Shown: positions 26,288 to 34,949, counted from the first letter of the stretch. The stretch: 64,000 nt of DNA from AP-15 sp963790875 (GCA_963790875.1 CAWBQT010000012.1:7345-71344); one strand, 5' to 3'. Notes: generated by a model from the sequence alone, not told the origin. A program made the numbers and translations.

Positions 26288-26961
26288 AATCGGGTCTCCG
26301 GGCAGGATGGGGTGGTGGGGCAGGGTGAGGTGGTTGCAAGCGGGCAGGCGGCGAGTGCCGCGATGACTTGTGTCGCGGTCGCTTCCGGCGATCCGTCGCC
26401 GCTGTCGACGATGAGGTCGGCTTCGCCGTAGATCGGGTGGCGGCGTTCGATCAGCTCGGCGAGGATGGCGCGCGGATCGCCCGCTTTCAACAACGGACGG
26501 TCGTTGCGCCGTGCGACCCGCGCCGCCAGCACGTCGAGATCGGCGCGCAGCCAGACCGAGACTGCGCGCTCGGCGACGGTCGCGCGCGTCTGCGGGTCCA
26601 TGAAGGCCCCGCCGCCGGTCGCCAATACATGCACCGGCTCGGTGAGGAGCCGGAGGATGACGCGGCGCTCGCCGTCGCGAAAGACGCGCTCGCCGCGATT
26701 GGCGAAGATCTCCTCGATGGCTTCGCCGGCGGCGGCTTCGATGACGCGGTCGGAATCGGCAAAGGGGAGCCTGAGCCGCGTCGCGATTCGGCGGCCGATC
26801 CGGGTCTTGCCGGCCCCCATCAGGCCGACCAGCACGATCGTCCGGCGCGGGACAAAGCGCCGCATCGCCGCCGCCTGCCGATCAAGCTCTGCCGAGAGTG
26901 TCTCCACGCGGACCTCTGCGCCGCCGCTCTTTTCCCGGACGCCCGGCGAGCGTACTAGCAT
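26284..26961 (-). CDS. aroK: Shikimate kinase
   Basis: The 225-residue protein has the P-loop GLMGAGKT (about residues 46-53), DSDRVIE for shikimate binding, FRDGERRVILRLL, VLATGGGAF and a lid with RNDRPLLK. It phosphorylates shikimate with ATP. The first 35 residues are an extension beyond E. coli AroK, so a start inside it is possible; ATG 26961 is the outermost in-frame ATG. A longer open frame to 27945 is a shadow over xerD. The gene is divergent from the 46-residue membrane protein, with about 107 bases between. Confidence 0.93.
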   Translation of the reverse strand: MLVRSPGVREKSGGAEVRVETLSAELDRQAAAMRRFVPRRTIVLVGLMGAGKTRIGRRIATRLRLPFADSDRVIEAAAGEAIEEIFANRGERVFRDGERRVILRLLTEPVHVLATGGGAFMDPQTRATVAERAVSVWLRADLDVLAARVARRNDRPLLKAGDPRAILAELIERRHPIYGEADLIVDSGDGSPEATATQVIAALAACPLATTSPCPTTPSCPETRL

Positions 26962-27068
26962 ATCGTTGCGTGTGGTCGTCAATCGGCGCCGGACCGGTTC
27001 GGCCGGGGAGGGGCGGTGGCTGGCTTGCGGCCGCAGGACATGCAAAGCCGGGACATGCGAGCCGCAGA

Positions 27069-27209
27069 ATGGGAAAGCTGACCATTTGGTTCGTCGTCGT
27101 CGTGGTTCTGGCGGCGCTCGGGGGCGCCGCCTACTTGGCGTTGTGGAACCCGCCGGCGCCGTCGGTGCGTGTCGAAAAGGTGTTGCCGAATGCCCGCTTT
27201 CCAAAGTGA
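27069..27209 (+). CDS. 46-residue single-pass membrane protein
   Basis: The frame from ATG 27069 encodes MGKLTIWFVVVVVLAALGG as a membrane helix. A short periplasmic or cytosolic tail follows, with WNPPAPSVRVEKVLPNARFP. Comparable tiny proteins are often seen between aroK and xerD in alphaproteobacteria. Function is not known. Its 3' end overlaps the xerD start region (ATG 27190), so it is probably coupled to xerD. The hydrophobic run and position make it a real gene rather than a chance frame. Confidence 0.7.
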   Translation: MGKLTIWFVVVVVLAALGGAAYLALWNPPAPSVRVEKVLPNARFPK

Positions 27210-28176
27210 GCCGGCCGGCGCGGCAGGCTCCCCCCGGAGGCGGCCGGGCCGGCCGCGCCGGCCGGCTTCGGCGCTGTCGCGGCATCTCGAAGCGTTCCTT
27301 GAGATGCTCGCCGCCGAACGCGGTGCCGCGCCATTGACCCTCACGGCTTATCGCCACGATCTCGGCGATCTCGCCGGGTTTCTCATGGGGCGAGCGGTCG
27401 ATCTGGCCGATGCCGACGAGGGGTCGCTGCATGTCTATCTCGCGTCTGCGGCGGTAGCGGCGCTGGCGCCGCGCAGCCTCGCCAGACGGATCTCGGCGAT
27501 CCGCCAGTTCTACAAATTTCTGCTGTCGGACGGGATCAGGCAGGATGACCCAACCGCCGGCCTCGATACGCCGCGGCTCGGACGGCCGCTGCCGAAATTC
27601 CTGTCGGAGACCGAGGTCGCAGCCCTGCTGGCGGCAGCCGCCGCGCGGCCCGGCGTCGAGAGCGTGCGGCTCGCCTGCCTCGTCGAGCTCTTCTATGCGA
27701 CCGGGCTGCGCGTCTCGGAGCTCGTTGCCTTGCCGCTCGCCGCGGCACTGCGCAATCCACGCTTCCTGATGGTGCGCGGCAAGGGCGGTCGCGAGCGCGT
27801 CGTGCCGCTCGGCGAGCCCGGCCGCCAGGCACTCGCCCGCTATCTCGATTGCCGCGGCGACTTTGTGCCGGCCGGGCGGCCGTCGCCTTGGCTGTTCCCG
27901 TCGCGCGGCGGCAGCGGGCATTTGACGCGGCAGCGCTGCGGTCAACTGTTGAAGCTACTGGCGATTCGCGCCGGCCTCGATCCGGACCGGCTGTCGCCGC
28001 ATGTGCTGCGCCATGCCTTTGCCAGCCATCTCCTCGATCGCGGCGCCGATTTGCGCAGCGTCCAACAGATGCTGGGGCACGCCGACATCGCGACGACCCA
28101 GATCTATACACATGTCGTCGGCGACCGGCTGCGCCGGCTGGTCGAGACCGCGCATCCGCTGGCGCGGCGCCGATGA
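27190..28176 (+). CDS. xerD: Tyrosine recombinase XerD
   Basis: The 328-residue protein has an N-terminal SAM-like core-binding domain (residues about 30-120) and a catalytic domain. The catalytic set is present: Arg in YATGLRVSEL, Lys in RGKGGRERVV, H-x-x-R in SPHVLRHAFASHLL, His in MLGHADIATTQ and Tyr in IYTHV. With XerC it resolves chromosome dimers at dif. The position between aroK and accA is the usual one for xerD in this group, which argues against an element integrase. Start ATG 27190 overlaps the small membrane gene. Its stop overlaps the accA start. Confidence 0.93.
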   Translation: MPAFQSEPAGAAGSPRRRPGRPRRPASALSRHLEAFLEMLAAERGAAPLTLTAYRHDLGDLAGFLMGRAVDLADADEGSLHVYLASAAVAALAPRSLARRISAIRQFYKFLLSDGIRQDDPTAGLDTPRLGRPLPKFLSETEVAALLAAAAARPGVESVRLACLVELFYATGLRVSELVALPLAAALRNPRFLMVRGKGGRERVVPLGEPGRQALARYLDCRGDFVPAGRPSPWLFPSRGGSGHLTRQRCGQLLKLLAIRAGLDPDRLSPHVLRHAFASHLLDRGADLRSVQQMLGHADIATTQIYTHVVGDRLRRLVETAHPLARRR

Positions 28177-29126
28177 TGCGCCACAGCCTCGATTTCGAAC
28201 GGCCGATCGCCGACCTCGAAGCCAAGATCGAGGAGCTGCGGCACCTTTCGACCGGCGAGATCAACATCGCCGATGAGGTCGGGCGGCTCGAAAGCTCGGC
28301 CGAGCGCCTGCTGCGGCAGACCTACGCGCGGCTCTCGGCCTGGCAGAAGGTGCAGGTGGCGCGCCACCCGCAGCGACCGCATTGCCTCGACTGCATAGCG
28401 GGGCTGATCACCGAGTTTGTGCCGCTCGCCGGCGACCGGAGCTTTGCCGAGGATCCGGCGGTGGTCGGGGGCATCGGCAGGTTCCGGGGCCGCAGCGTCG
28501 TCGTGCTCGGCACCGAGAAAGGCGCCGATACCGAAACCCGGCTCAAACGCAATTTCGGCATGGCCCGGCCGGAAGGCTATCGCAAGGCGAGCCGGCTGAT
28601 GCGGCTCGCCGATCGTTTCGGGCTGCCGGTTCTGACCTTCGTCGACACGGCCGGTGCCTATCCCGGGATCGACGCCGAGGCGCGCGGCCAGGCGGCGGCG
28701 ATCGCCGGCGCGATCGAGGCCTGCCTCGATATCAGGGTGCCGTTCGTCGCCGCGATCATCGGCGAGGGCGGGTCGGGCGGGGCGGTGGCCCTCGCCGCCG
28801 GCAACAGCATCTTGATGCTGGAACACGCGATCTATTCGGTGATCTCGCCGGAGGGCTGCGCCTCGATCCTGTGGCGCGACGCGAAGCATGCCGAGGAGGC
28901 GGCCGAGGCGCTGCGCCTGACGGCGCAGGACCTGCTGCGGCTCGACGTCATCGACGCGATCGTTCCCGAGCCGCTAGGCGGGGCGCATCGCCGGCCGCAG
29001 GCCGCGATCGAAGCGCTGGGCGCGGCGCTCGAGGCGGCCTTGCAGCCGCTCGCGGCGCTCGACGGGGCGACGTTGCGCGAACGGCGGCGGCAGAAGTTTC
29101 TGGCGATGGGCCAGCACGGGCTCTGA
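28173..29126 (+). CDS. accA: Acetyl-CoA carboxylase carboxyltransferase subunit alpha
   Basis: The 317-residue protein matches AccA throughout. It has an N-terminal helix DFERPIADLEAKIEEL, then WQKVQVARHPQRPHCLDC, FGMARPEGYRKASRLM, PVLTFVDTAGAYPGIDAEARGQ and IIGEGGSGGAVALAAGN. With AccD it forms the carboxyltransferase that makes malonyl-CoA for fatty-acid synthesis. ATG 28173 overlaps the xerD stop; ATG 28176 is adjacent. No accD in the window. Confidence 0.97.
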   Translation: MMRHSLDFERPIADLEAKIEELRHLSTGEINIADEVGRLESSAERLLRQTYARLSAWQKVQVARHPQRPHCLDCIAGLITEFVPLAGDRSFAEDPAVVGGIGRFRGRSVVVLGTEKGADTETRLKRNFGMARPEGYRKASRLMRLADRFGLPVLTFVDTAGAYPGIDAEARGQAAAIAGAIEACLDIRVPFVAAIIGEGGSGGAVALAAGNSILMLEHAIYSVISPEGCASILWRDAKHAEEAAEALRLTAQDLLRLDVIDAIVPEPLGGAHRRPQAAIEALGAALEAALQPLAALDGATLRERRRQKFLAMGQHGL

Positions 29127-29303
29127 GACCCGGAAGCGCCCGACATTGACCGTTTGCCGCCGATCCCCACATTTAGCGCGAACGTGCCGTCCCCGGCCGG
29201 TCGCTGGACGCGATCCGTCCGGGAAAAAGCTACCGATGCCGAGATCGAGAGGCACCTCGGCAACCGGCGTCCGCTATCGCTGTTCGCGCCCAGGAAGGCA
29301 ACC

Positions 29304-30137
29304 ATGACCCCCCAGGAAAAAGAGTTGATCACGACCCTGCTCGGGCGCCTGAAAAGCGCCGGCGGGCAGCCCAAGGAACCCGAGGCCGACGCGCTGATCC
29401 GGCAGGCGATGGCCGAGCAGCCCGATGCGCCCTACTACCTCGTCCAGACCGTGCTGATCCAGGATCTGAGCCTGCACAACGCGCAGAACCGGCTCGCCGA
29501 ACTCGAACAGCAGGTGGCCGAGGCGCAGCAGCAGGCGGCGCGCCCGACGAGTTTTCTTGGCGGTCTTTTCGGCTCGCGCCAGCCGGCGCCGATACCCGCG
29601 GCCGCGAGCGTGCCGCCGGCTGGGCCGTGGACGCGCGCGCCGCAGGTCGCCGCCGCACCGATGGCGCCGCCCTATCAACAACCCGGCTATGCCCAACAGC
29701 CGGGCTATGGCCAGCAGCCGGGCTATGGCCAGCCGCCGGGCGGCGGCTTCATGGGTGGCGGCCCGATGGGCGGCGGCGGGTTCTTGCGCTCGGCGGCGGC
29801 GACCGCGGCCGGGGTTGCCGGCGGCGCCCTCTTGTTCCAGGGGATCGAATCACTGTTCGGCCGCGGTGGCGGCGGCGGGTTCCTCGGCGGGCAGCAGACC
29901 CCCGGCCTCGCGGAAAGCGTCACCAACAACTTCTACGGCAGCGATTCCGGCGGCGGTGGCGGCCAGGATTTTTCGAGCGGCGATGCGGGCGGCCAGGACT
30001 GGGGCGGCGGCGGCCAGGATTTCTCGAGCGGCGATGCCGGCGGCCAGGACTTCAGTTCCGACCAGGATTTCGGCGGCGGGGACCAGGATTTCGGCGGCGG
30101 CGACGCTGGCGGAGGCGGCGACAATTTCTCCTGTTGA
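29304..30137 (+). CDS. DUF2076 family protein
   Basis: The 277-residue protein begins TPQEKELITTLLGRLKSA and continues PDAPYYLVQTVLIQDLSL with a coiled-coil (residues 55-80), the DUF2076 signature. A Pro/Gln/Gly linker follows with PGYGQQ repeats, then GGALLFQGIESLFG, and a tail of repeated GGQDFSSGDAGG and GGGDQDF units. These proteins are probably periplasmic or envelope-associated; function is unknown. AGGAAGG lies 5 bases before ATG 29304, which fixes the start over the longer frame to 29154. Near-identical tail repeats are liable to copy-number change. Confidence 0.8.
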   Translation: MTPQEKELITTLLGRLKSAGGQPKEPEADALIRQAMAEQPDAPYYLVQTVLIQDLSLHNAQNRLAELEQQVAEAQQQAARPTSFLGGLFGSRQPAPIPAAASVPPAGPWTRAPQVAAAPMAPPYQQPGYAQQPGYGQQPGYGQPPGGGFMGGGPMGGGGFLRSAAATAAGVAGGALLFQGIESLFGRGGGGGFLGGQQTPGLAESVTNNFYGSDSGGGGGQDFSSGDAGGQDWGGGGQDFSSGDAGGQDFSSDQDFGGGDQDFGGGDAGGGGDNFSC

Positions 30138-30293
30138 AGGCCAATTCACACTCTGAGCCCCTGCCGCTTCGCGGGTCCCTTGGCGCATCTTCGATGCGCC
30201 ACCCGAAAGGCGCACGCACGCGTGCGCGGAGAGAGCTCCCCGCTTGCGGGAAGAGGGCTGAGGTGAAGGGGCGGCGGCCGGGAAGGGCCGGGA

Positions 30294-31235
30294 TCAGGCA
30301 GGCGGCGGAAAGCGGGCGATCCAGTGCCGGGCGATGTCTTCGCGCCGGCAGATCCACACCCGCTCATGGGTCGCGAGGTATTCGATGAAGCGGATCAGCG
30401 CCTTCGCTCGCCCGGGATGGCCGGTCAGCCGCATATGCAGCCCGACCGACATCATCCGTGGCCGATCCGCCCCCTCCTCGTAGAGGAGGTCGAAGCTGTC
30501 GCGCAGAAACGCAAAAAAATCCTCGCCCGAGCCGAACACGCCGCGACCGAATTTCGAATCGTTGGTAGTCAACGAATACGGGACGACGAGATGCGGCCGA
30601 GAGGTCACCGGACCTGACCCCGGGCCTGACCCTGGGCCTGACCCGGGGACCCTCACCCAATACGGCAGTTCGTCGTTGTACGTGTCGCTGTCGTAAAGGA
30701 AGCCGCCATGCTCGACCAATAGCCGGCGGGTGTTTTCCGACGGCGCGTAGCGGCAGTACCAGCCGAGCGGGGTCTTGCCGGTCTTCTCCTTGATCAGGTC
30801 GACGGCGGCGGCGATCTGCCGGCGCTCCTCGTCCTCCGGCAGTCCCGGGTGGTTCGTCCAGCGATAGCCGTGGCTGCAGATGTCCCAATCGCTGGCGGCG
30901 ATGGCCGCCGCCGCCGGCGGGTTCGCGGCAAAGGCGCGAGCGCAGCCGAAGATCGTCACCGGCAGACGAAACCGGCTGAAAATCCGGTAGAGCCGCCAGA
31001 AACCAACGCGGGCGCCGTATTCGAACATGCTCTCGGCGGCGAGGTCGCGACCCTTCACACCGAGATCGCTGCCCGCCATCTCGGTCAGCATGCCCTCCGA
31101 GACGCCGTCACCGGCCGGATAGGAAAGCTCGGATCCCTCCTCGAAATTGATCACGAAGTTGACGGCGATGCGGGCGTCGCCGGGCCATCCCGCATGCGGC
31201 GGCGCGGCACCGTAGCCGATGAAGTCGCGGGTCAT
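30294..31235 (-). CDS. Polysaccharide deacetylase/PuuE allantoinase-like protein
   Basis: The 313-residue protein follows the PuuE pattern: AVNFVINFEEGSE, SEFEYG-like SMFEYGARVGFWRL, then WDICSHGYRW (metal His) and GFLYDSDTYNDELPYWV. These NodB-fold enzymes include the cofactor-free allantoinase PuuE. Start ATG 31235 is preferred because upstream codons lie in a dispersed repeat. A 12-base tandem repeat (30613-30648) inserts GSGP units after WVRVPG, probably in a surface loop. The nearby M20 amidohydrolase could act on a product of the same ureide pathway, but distance and opposite strand leave this open. Confidence 0.8.
   Translation of the reverse strand: MTRDFIGYGAAPPHAGWPGDARIAVNFVINFEEGSELSYPAGDGVSEGMLTEMAGSDLGVKGRDLAAESMFEYGARVGFWRLYRIFSRFRLPVTIFGCARAFAANPPAAAAIAASDWDICSHGYRWTNHPGLPEDEERRQIAAAVDLIKEKTGKTPLGWYCRYAPSENTRRLLVEHGGFLYDSDTYNDELPYWVRVPGSGPGSGPGSGPVTSRPHLVVPYSLTTNDSKFGRGVFGSGEDFFAFLRDSFDLLYEEGADRPRMMSVGLHMRLTGHPGRAKALIRFIEYLATHERVWICRREDIARHWIARFPPPA
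30613..30648. repeat. 12-bp tandem repeat, three units, in-frame
   Basis: Three copies of a CCTGACCC(C/T)GGG-type unit lie inside the PuuE-like gene and encode GPGS repeats on the minus strand. Each unit is four codons, so slippage keeps the frame. Confidence 0.8.
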
Positions 31236-31255
31236 CGCTGTTCTCCTTGACCGGG

Positions 31256-31349
31256 CGTAGGGTGGGTCGACCCCGGCGGAAAGCCGGGGGAAACCCACCA
31301 CCTCTGCCGGCTGCCGATGGGTTTCGCCTATGGCTCAACCCATCCTACG
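31256..31349. repeat. REP-like dispersed inverted repeat
   Basis: CGTAGGGTGGGT (31256-31267) and ACCCATCCTACG (31338-31349) pair with one mismatch. An inner hairpin (CCCCGGC...GCCGGGG) and GGGTTTCGCC lie between. This string type is widespread between genes in proteobacteria and is usually non-coding. It sits upstream of the PuuE-like gene. Confidence 0.65.
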
Positions 31350-31359
31350 CACTCTCGCC

Positions 31360-32418
31360 TCAGTCGCCGAGGGGCACCGCCAGCACCGCACTCGGCCGCT
31401 GGCCGACGGCATAGGTCGCCAGCGCCGTCAACGCCCCGGTCTCCGGATCGATCCGGTACGCGGCGAGCCGGCCCGAGGCCGAACCGGCGGCAAAGACGAA
31501 CCGGCCGGCCGGGTCGAGACCGAATGCGCTCGGCACCGCTTCGGTCGGCACGCGGCCGACCGGCGTCAACCGACCGCTTGCGGCAGCGACGGCAAATCCG
31601 GCAATGCTGTTGTGCCCACGGTTGGCGACATAGAGGAAGCGGCCGGACGGGGTCAGATGGATCTGCGAGCAGGTGTTTCGCGCGCCGTGCCCGTCGGGCA
31701 AGGTCGTGATCGTCTGCTCTGCGGCAAGCGTGCCCTTCGCGAGATCGAGCCGGTAGAGGCTGACGCTGCTGCCTTGCTCGTTCGAAAAATAAACAAGATC
31801 GAGGCTCGGGTGAAAACAGTAATGGCGCGGGCCGAGCCGTCCCGCCGGCTCGACCCGGAACGGGGTATTGGCGCTGAGGCGGCCGGTCTGCGCGTCGAAC
31901 CTGAACTGCACGATCATGTTCGGGCCCGGGTTGTCGCGCGGCGGCTCCAGGACGTTGTCGTTGAGCCGGGCGATATGCGGCACGAACGCGTAGCGGTTCG
32001 ACGGATCGGTCGCGATTGCGTGGGCGCCGGTGGCCGTCTCCTGCCGGTCGAGCGGCGGGGCGCCGACGGCGCCGTCCGCCGCCAGCGGATGAACTGCGGC
32101 AAAGCCGCCCTGGTAATAAGCCGAGAGCAGATACCTGCCGGTGCGGTCCGGGGCGAGAAAGGTCGGCGCGTGCGATGACGCGACCGCGCCCTGCGGCGCG
32201 AGCCCGCCGGTCTCCGGGTCGATCCGGAAGCTCGAAATCCTCGGCTCGCCGCGATGCCCGACATAGAGCACCTGTCGGTCTGGGCTCAGCGCCAATACCG
32301 ACGGGCCGCCCGCGACCGGGATCTCGGCCTGCGGCGTCAGCCGGCCGCTGTCGGAATCCACAGCAAAGGCCGCGATCTTGTCGTCGTCTTGCAGGCAGAC
32401 ATAAAGGCAAGTCGGCAT
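31360..32418 (-). CDS. Beta-propeller lactonase (6-phosphogluconolactonase/Pgl-like)
   Basis: The 352-residue protein shows repeated blades: GGPSVLALSPDRQVLYVGHRG, SSFRIDPETGGLAPQG, GPRHYCFHPSLDLVYFSNEQGSS, HLTPSGRFLYVANRGHNSIA and AYRIDPETGALTAL. This is the seven-bladed lactonase family that includes YbhE-type 6-phosphogluconolactonase. No signal peptide is seen, so it is cytoplasmic. In a cluster with an LLM oxidoreductase and hydrolases, another lactone or isomer may be the substrate. A fragment of a second lactonase copy lies just upstream, fused to LLM sequence. Confidence 0.85.
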   Translation of the reverse strand: MPTCLYVCLQDDDKIAAFAVDSDSGRLTPQAEIPVAGGPSVLALSPDRQVLYVGHRGEPRISSFRIDPETGGLAPQGAVASSHAPTFLAPDRTGRYLLSAYYQGGFAAVHPLAADGAVGAPPLDRQETATGAHAIATDPSNRYAFVPHIARLNDNVLEPPRDNPGPNMIVQFRFDAQTGRLSANTPFRVEPAGRLGPRHYCFHPSLDLVYFSNEQGSSVSLYRLDLAKGTLAAEQTITTLPDGHGARNTCSQIHLTPSGRFLYVANRGHNSIAGFAVAAASGRLTPVGRVPTEAVPSAFGLDPAGRFVFAAGSASGRLAAYRIDPETGALTALATYAVGQRPSAVLAVPLGD

Positions 32419-32489
32419 TTTTGTCCTCCCTAGTGGTCCGATCCGCCGATCGGGTTCATGACGATGCTCGGAGCCGATGGGCTCGCCGG

Positions 32490-33203
32490 CTAGTTCGCGG
32501 CCTCTCGCGCCAGCGGCGGCGTCGCGGTCGCCGCCGGCAGGCGCGGCACGACTTCCTTCGCCATCAGCCGGATGCCCTTCTCGGCCTCCTGGTGGTCGAG
32601 AAAGCCGGGGCGGCCGACAAAGATGAAATGGCCGAAGCCGCCGACGTTATCGTAGATGTCCATGATCTGCCGGTAAACCGTGTCCGGGTTGCCAGCGCAG
32701 AGGATGCCGCCGGCGATCGCCTGCTCGGCGTCGATGCCGATCAGGCTATCGGCCGGCCGCCGTCCCGCGGCGGCGCCGGGTCCCGGTTGTGTCCGGTAAT
32801 TCTGCGCCGCGATTTCGGGCGGCGTCCGCCCCGGCAGGAGCCGCGACATCTGCGGCGCCTGCTTCAGGCTGGTGTTGAGGAACCACAAGAGCTTTGCTGC
32901 CGACGCGCCGGCCTTCCGCGTCGCTGTCGCCGACATAGGCGAGTGCCGCGTAGGCGAAGCGATCGGTGCGCGCGACGGCGCCACCGCGCCTTGCAGCGTG
33001 AGCCCGCCGCTCTGCGGATCGATCCAAAAGCTCGAAATCCTCGGCTCGCCGCGGTACCCGACATCGAGCACCCGCCGGTCCGGGCTGATCGCCAGCACCG
33101 ACGGCCCGCCGGCGGCCGGCGTTTCGCCCTGCAGCATCAGTCGGCCGGTGTCAGGACCAAGGGCCGCGTGACGAAAGTTGATGAAGATGATATCATGGCG
33201 CAA
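32490..33203 (-). pseudogene. Chimeric pseudogene: lactonase fragment joined to LLM oxidoreductase fragment
   Basis: The upstream part (about 33160 to 32980) matches residues 25-85 of the neighbouring lactonase (GGPSVLAISPDRRVLDVGYRGEPRISSFWIDP). From about 32975 the DNA instead matches the LLM oxidoreductase at 35044-36249, from DRFAYAALAYVGDSDAEG to its C-terminus. The LLM half is out of frame at the join. It is restored by an extra T near 32893 (GAGCTTTGCTG against GAGCTTGCTG), giving LLWFLNTSLKQAPQM onward. The product cannot form a propeller or a full TIM barrel. It probably arose by illegitimate recombination between duplicated copies of the two neighbours. Its 5' end overlaps the region upstream of the toxin-antitoxin pair. 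Confidence 0.8.
33187..33196. promoter_or_regulatory. Palindrome before the FitA/VapC pair
   Basis: ATGATATCAT is a perfect 10-base palindrome 33 bases before the antitoxin start. Antitoxins of the FitA/RHH class repress their own promoter through short inverted repeats, so this is a candidate operator. Confidence 0.35.
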
Positions 33204-33229
33204 TCATCGATCCTCGGCGGTATGGTCAC

Positions 33230-33472
33230 ATGGGACAAGTCGTCATTCGCAATCTCGATGATCGGGTCCTCGATCGGTTGAAGGCGCGCGCGGCGGCGCA
33301 ACACAAATCCTTGGAGCAGTCGTTGCGCGAACTGCTGACCGAAGCGGCACGGCCCGACCGCGCGGAATTGGTTGCCGAACTGGAACGCATCCGCGCGATG
33401 ACGCCGGCACAGCCCGGCAAAGCCTACCCAACGGCTGAGCAACTCGTTCGCGAAGACCGGGATAGAAGGTGA
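33230..33472 (+). CDS. FitA/VapB-like RHH antitoxin
   Basis: The 80-residue protein starts GQVVIRNLDDRVLDRLKARAAAQHKSLEQSLRELL. This ribbon-helix-helix layout is typical of FitA-type antitoxins, with a C-terminal tail that would wrap the toxin. Its stop overlaps the GTG start of the PIN toxin gene. It is expected to neutralise the toxin and repress the pair. It follows a chimeric pseudogene on the opposite strand, suggesting insertion into a region of rearrangement. Confidence 0.85.
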   Translation: MGQVVIRNLDDRVLDRLKARAAAQHKSLEQSLRELLTEAARPDRAELVAELERIRAMTPAQPGKAYPTAEQLVREDRDRR

Positions 33473-33900
33473 CCTTGGTCGTCGACGCAAGCGTTGCGCT
33501 GAAATGGTTTCTTCGCAGCGAGCCTCTCGCCGCCGAGGCTCTGGCCATCATCCATGACGGATCGGCGCTGACGGCACCCGATATTCTGATCGCCGAAGTC
33601 TGCAATGCCGCTTGGCGATCGGCGCGCCTGGGCCGCATTCGTCAGGATCAGGTGGGCGAAATCGCTGCCATATTGCCGAGGTTTTTCGACGCGCTGGTCG
33701 GCGCGGCGGCGCTCGCGCCGCGCGCTGTCGCCATTGCCGGAGAACTCGATCATCCGGTTTACGACTGTCTCTATATAGCGCTCGCCGAAGCGCGGAGGAG
33801 CAGGCTCGTCACAGCGGATGCCCAACTCCTCGAAAAGCTTGGGCGGACGCGCTGGGAGGCGAATGCGTTCGATCTCGCCGCATACAAGGCGACGCGTTGA
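33469..33900 (+). CDS. VapC-like PIN-domain toxin
   Basis: The 143-residue protein has the PIN acidic residues: Asp in LVVDASVALKWF, Glu in LIAEVCNAAW, Asp in HPVYDCLYIALAEA and Asp in LVTADAQLLEKL. PIN toxins cleave tRNA or rRNA in a metal-dependent manner. GTG start overlaps the antitoxin stop (GTGA). The gene is intact. The first downstream sequence on the other strand is a broken piece of LLM tail. Confidence 0.88.
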   Translation: MTLVVDASVALKWFLRSEPLAAEALAIIHDGSALTAPDILIAEVCNAAWRSARLGRIRQDQVGEIAAILPRFFDALVGAAALAPRAVAIAGELDHPVYDCLYIALAEARRSRLVTADAQLLEKLGRTRWEANAFDLAAYKATR

Positions 33901-33904
33901 CTTT

Positions 33905-33972
33905 TCCGCGGCCTGCTGCGCCAAGGGTGGCGTGGCGGTCGCCGCGGGGCACCACTTCTTTCGCCATGAACG
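33905..33972 (-). pseudogene. Short LLM oxidoreductase 3'-tail fragment
   Basis: About 70 bases match the last codons of the LLM gene (35044-35110) and of the chimera (32490-32560): CGCGGCCTGC...GGCGT.GCGGT..CCGC, then CGCCAT. This is the third copy of the same tail in 3 kb. It is fused to a truncated methyltransferase gene, and its small size allows no function. Confidence 0.6.
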
Positions 33973-34949
33973 ATCGCGCCGATGCGACCGCCTGGCCTGG
34001 TCACCCGCACCAATTCGGCCAACATCCGGTCGGCGTCGCCTTCTTCCATCACCGTGAAGGAGAGCGCGACATCAACGCTGCTGTCGGCGAGCGGGATCGC
34101 CTCGGCGTGGCCTCCCTGAAAGGCGATGCGATCGGCAAGCCCGGCCTGTTTTGCCAGGGCCGCCGCCTAGCGCAGCAGGTAGGGGCTGATGTCGACGTCG
34201 ATGACGCGGTTGGCGCCGGCAGTGCGGCTCGCGATCTCGCGCACGACCACGCCCGACCCGCCACCGACTTCGAGCACGACCTCGCCCGGCCGTATTCCGA
34301 CCCCATCCAAAACGGTCCGCACCAGAGTCAGATAATTCGACCGGCCCCTTGCTTCGAGGAGGCCGACGACGCCGAGCAGCGGCCCGCCCAGGGTGACCGT
34401 GCAGGTGCGCGCGGCGAGCGTCGCAGTCAGCGGCTCCCATTGCGACGGCGCCAGGGAGAGAGGCATCAGGACAAGCGGCGGGCCGGCACCGCGAACGCGG
34501 TAGGAAATCCCCGCCGCATCGCCTTCTCCTTCGGCCAACGCGATCGCCGGCACTGCATGGCGATCGAGAAAGTTCAGCATCGCCGAGCCGATTTCCGCGC
34601 CGCGATCGGCAATCACGTCCGACCAGGGTTGCCAATCGTAGCCGCGCAGGATGTGCGATGCCGCGCTCGGGAGATCCGCGAGCAGTTTGGCCGCGTCCTG
34701 CGCGGAGCTGCCCTGGTCGCCGGCTACGACCAACGGGCGAGAGGCCAGGCCGCGAAGTTCGGCCGTGTCGAGGATCGGCGGCGATGGGAGGGTCAGCGAC
34801 GCGACCCGCTCCGGATGATGAGTCGCTAAACCGTGCCAGTCGGTAAGCACCGGGGCGCCGCCGGCTGCGATGTGCGCCTGCTCAATGCCGAGAGTTTGAA
34901 ACAGATCGAGCAAATTTTCCTCGACCCCACGGGCCGCTGCCGTAGTCAT
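33973..34949 (-). pseudogene. Alpha/beta hydrolase-methyltransferase fusion, interrupted and truncated
   Basis: From ATG 34949 the frame encodes a hydrolase-like N-terminal domain (THHPERVASLTLPSPP). A linker follows, with PLVLMPLSLAPSQWEPL and TVTLGGPLLGVVGLLEARGRSNYL, then a SAM-methyltransferase domain (GEVVLEVGGGSGVVVREIA). A TAG at 34167-34169 falls after SPYLLR, where the family normally has Glu. In-frame homology resumes as AAALAKQAGLADRIAF and continues to FTVMEEGDADRMLAELVRVTRPGG. The gene then runs into an LLM-tail fragment and lacks its end. Stop plus truncation make it a pseudogene. The family's substrate is unknown. Confidence 0.7.

Noticed and set aside
27190..28176. The tyrosine recombinase as integrase of the tRNA-Arg element
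   Set aside because: It lies 15 kb away in the conserved aroK-xerD-accA order and matches XerD, so it is a housekeeping gene.
9463..34169. UAG recoded as glutamate, because two pseudogenes have TAG at usual Glu positions
   Set aside because: Two cases are too few, and both genes lie in damaged regions (one is also truncated). No core gene shows an in-frame TAG, so independent mutations are simpler.
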